This document shows, in pieces, positions 63,062 through 64,000 of a stretch of DNA of 64,000 bases. The position numbers were made by a program, and so were the translations under genes. The notes beneath the pieces are model-generated. The model was given only the letters and a program-made list of their open reading frames with translations, did no database searches and was not told the origin of the DNA. Positions within the stretch are counted from its first letter, which is position 1. Every line of letters begins with the position of its first letter. This DNA is from Thalassobaculum litoreum DSM 18839 (GTDB lineage Bacteria; Pseudomonadota; Alphaproteobacteria; Thalassobaculales; Thalassobaculaceae). Location of the stretch: assembly GCF_900102465.1 (NCBI RefSeq), contig NZ_FNBW01000009.1, positions 186,001 through 250,000 of the forward strand. The letters are read 5' to 3'.

Positions 63062-64000
63062 TTACTTCGTCACGGTCCAGTAGTAGACGGCCGAGATCGC
63101 GCTACCCGTCACCAGGTTCTCGACGTCCTTGCGCAGGCCGGTCTGCTCGATCTTCTGGAACATGACGACGAACGGGCTCGTCATCTGGTGCTCCTTCTGG
63201 ATCGCGCGGTACATCTCGGCCCGCTTGTCGCGGTCGGCTTCCTGCACGGCGGCCTCGGTCTGCTTGGTCATCTCCGGGATGTCCCAGGAGTTGCGCCAGG
63301 CCAGCTTGCCGGTCAGCTTCGCCTCGTCGGCGTTGTTCGGGTTGTGGGCGAAGGTATCGGCGTTGGTGTGCGGATCCGGATAGTCCGGACCCCAGGCGCC
63401 GAGATAGATGTCGTGCTCGCGCGCCCGGTACTCGCCGAGGGACTGCTTGCCGGTCATCGGCGTGAGCTCGACGGTGATGCCCGCCTCGGTCAGGGAACCC
63501 TGGATCGCCTGGGCCATCGCCATGTAGGACGGCTCGTTGCGGACGTTGATCTTCACCGCGACGTCATCGGCGTGGCCGGCCTCGGCCAGCAGCGCCTTCG
63601 CCTTGGCGATGTCGAGCGTATAGGGCTGGTCCTTCAGCTCGCCCAGATAGGTTAGCGGCAGGAAGGCCTGATGCACCCGATACTGGCCGCGCAGGATGGT
63701 CTCGGTCATGCCGGTGTAGTCGACCGCCCACTTGACCGCCTCGATCACCTTGGGATCGTTCAGCGGCGCCTTCTTCTGGTTCAGCGACATGTAGACGATA
63801 CGGCCGCGCAGGTCCTCGTCCACCTTCAGGTCGCCATTGGCGGCCACGGCGGCGATGTCTTCGGGCGTCAGGTTGCGCGCGACGTCGATGTCGCCCTTCT
63901 CCAGCAGCAGGCGCTGGCTGGCGGACTCGGCGATGTGGCGCACGAACACCCGCTTCATCGCCGGCGTGGCGCGCCAGTAGTCCGGATTGACGTCGAGCAC
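63062..64000 (-). CDS. Peptide ABC transporter substrate-binding protein, C-terminal part
   Basis: The gene runs off the right edge; about the last 312 residues are visible, starting at NPDYWRATPAMKRV. The SBP_bac_5 pattern is clear: VIEAVKWAVDYTGM, TLDIAKAKALLAEAGH and WGPDYPDPHTNADTF. The signal peptide and first domain lie outside the window. It is the receptor of the downstream dppBCDF genes. Confidence 0.93.
   Translation of the reverse strand: MLDVNPDYWRATPAMKRVFVRHIAESASQRLLLEKGDIDVARNLTPEDIAAVAANGDLKVDEDLRGRIVYMSLNQKKAPLNDPKVIEAVKWAVDYTGMTETILRGQYRVHQAFLPLTYLGELKDQPYTLDIAKAKALLAEAGHADDVAVKINVRNEPSYMAMAQAIQGSLTEAGITVELTPMTGKQSLGEYRAREHDIYLGAWGPDYPDPHTNADTFAHNPNNADEAKLTGKLAWRNSWDIPEMTKQTEAAVQEADRDKRAEMYRAIQKEHQMTSPFVVMFQKIEQTGLRKDVENLVTGSAISAVYYWTVTK

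Overview
The window is 64 kb of a GC-rich (roughly two-thirds G+C) chromosome from an alphaproteobacterium, most likely a Rhodospirillales-type organism. That placement is inferred from gene content: squalene synthesis by HpnC/HpnD/HpnE, a DUF1476 zeta-type ATP-synthase inhibitor, a DUF1217 flagellar-type protein, an orphan FliL, PAS_5 proteins and three-component PurSQL. I see no rRNA, tRNA, CRISPR array, transposase or phage gene. Most of the window is ordinary chromosomal housekeeping and accessory metabolism, densely packed.

Left part (1-20 kb). It opens with the end of a molybdenum hydroxylase large subunit and a CysQ-like phosphatase. The most distinctive locus follows: six genes at 1995-8232, each overlapping the next by four bases. 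They encode a DUF2236 (MpaB/Lcp-type) oxygenase, a PAPS-type sulfotransferase, a catalase-fold haem protein, then HpnC, HpnD and HpnE, which make squalene. The coupling suggests a route that makes squalene and then oxidises and perhaps sulfates a polyisoprenoid. Next come L-threonine aldolase, phenylalanine hydroxylase, a trimethylamine methyltransferase-family protein without an in-frame amber codon, a hydrolase, an NAD-dependent epimerase, a possible small RNA with promoter and strong terminator (about 15.48-15.60 kb), a methyltransferase with a dipeptide epimerase, FliL, a STAS-like protein and a gamma-glutamyltransferase.

Middle part (20-41 kb). An 840-residue Cys-free and His-free DUF1217 protein is followed by fumC with a ribbon-helix-helix gene, an RlmD-like rRNA methyltransferase, DUF454, an ArsR-type regulator, a GST / carboxymuconolactone decarboxylase-like / quinone-reductase-like operon, PhnA, two PAS_5 proteins, a peptide-binding protein, mtnA, purB, a double GNAT protein, a peroxiredoxin-like/2OG-oxygenase fusion, the zeta subunit and an NRDE protein.

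Right part (40-64 kb). A purine cluster runs purC-purS-[PAS histidine kinase]-purQ-purL, then bolA, grxD, a DUF3592 membrane protein and a HAD phosphatase. It is followed by a SulP transporter with a universal stress protein, DedA, DUF4112, a methyltransferase, an AT-rich island (53.28-53.82 kb) ahead of an unrecognised HTH-like gene, a complete MacA-MacB-outer-membrane-factor efflux operon, and a dipeptide/oligopeptide ABC transporter operon whose binding-protein gene runs off the right edge.

Non-coding structure: a family of short CCCCGG-N-CCGGGG palindromes recurs at gene ends, three times as inverted pairs (33.8, 37.5 and 48.2 kb) and once singly (8.27 kb). A different 35-bp palindrome sits at 59.3 kb, and a roughly 170-bp multi-hairpin element at 18.35-18.53 kb. 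Most start sites were chosen by ribosome-binding site, overlap with the upstream gene and family length; doubtful ones are flagged.
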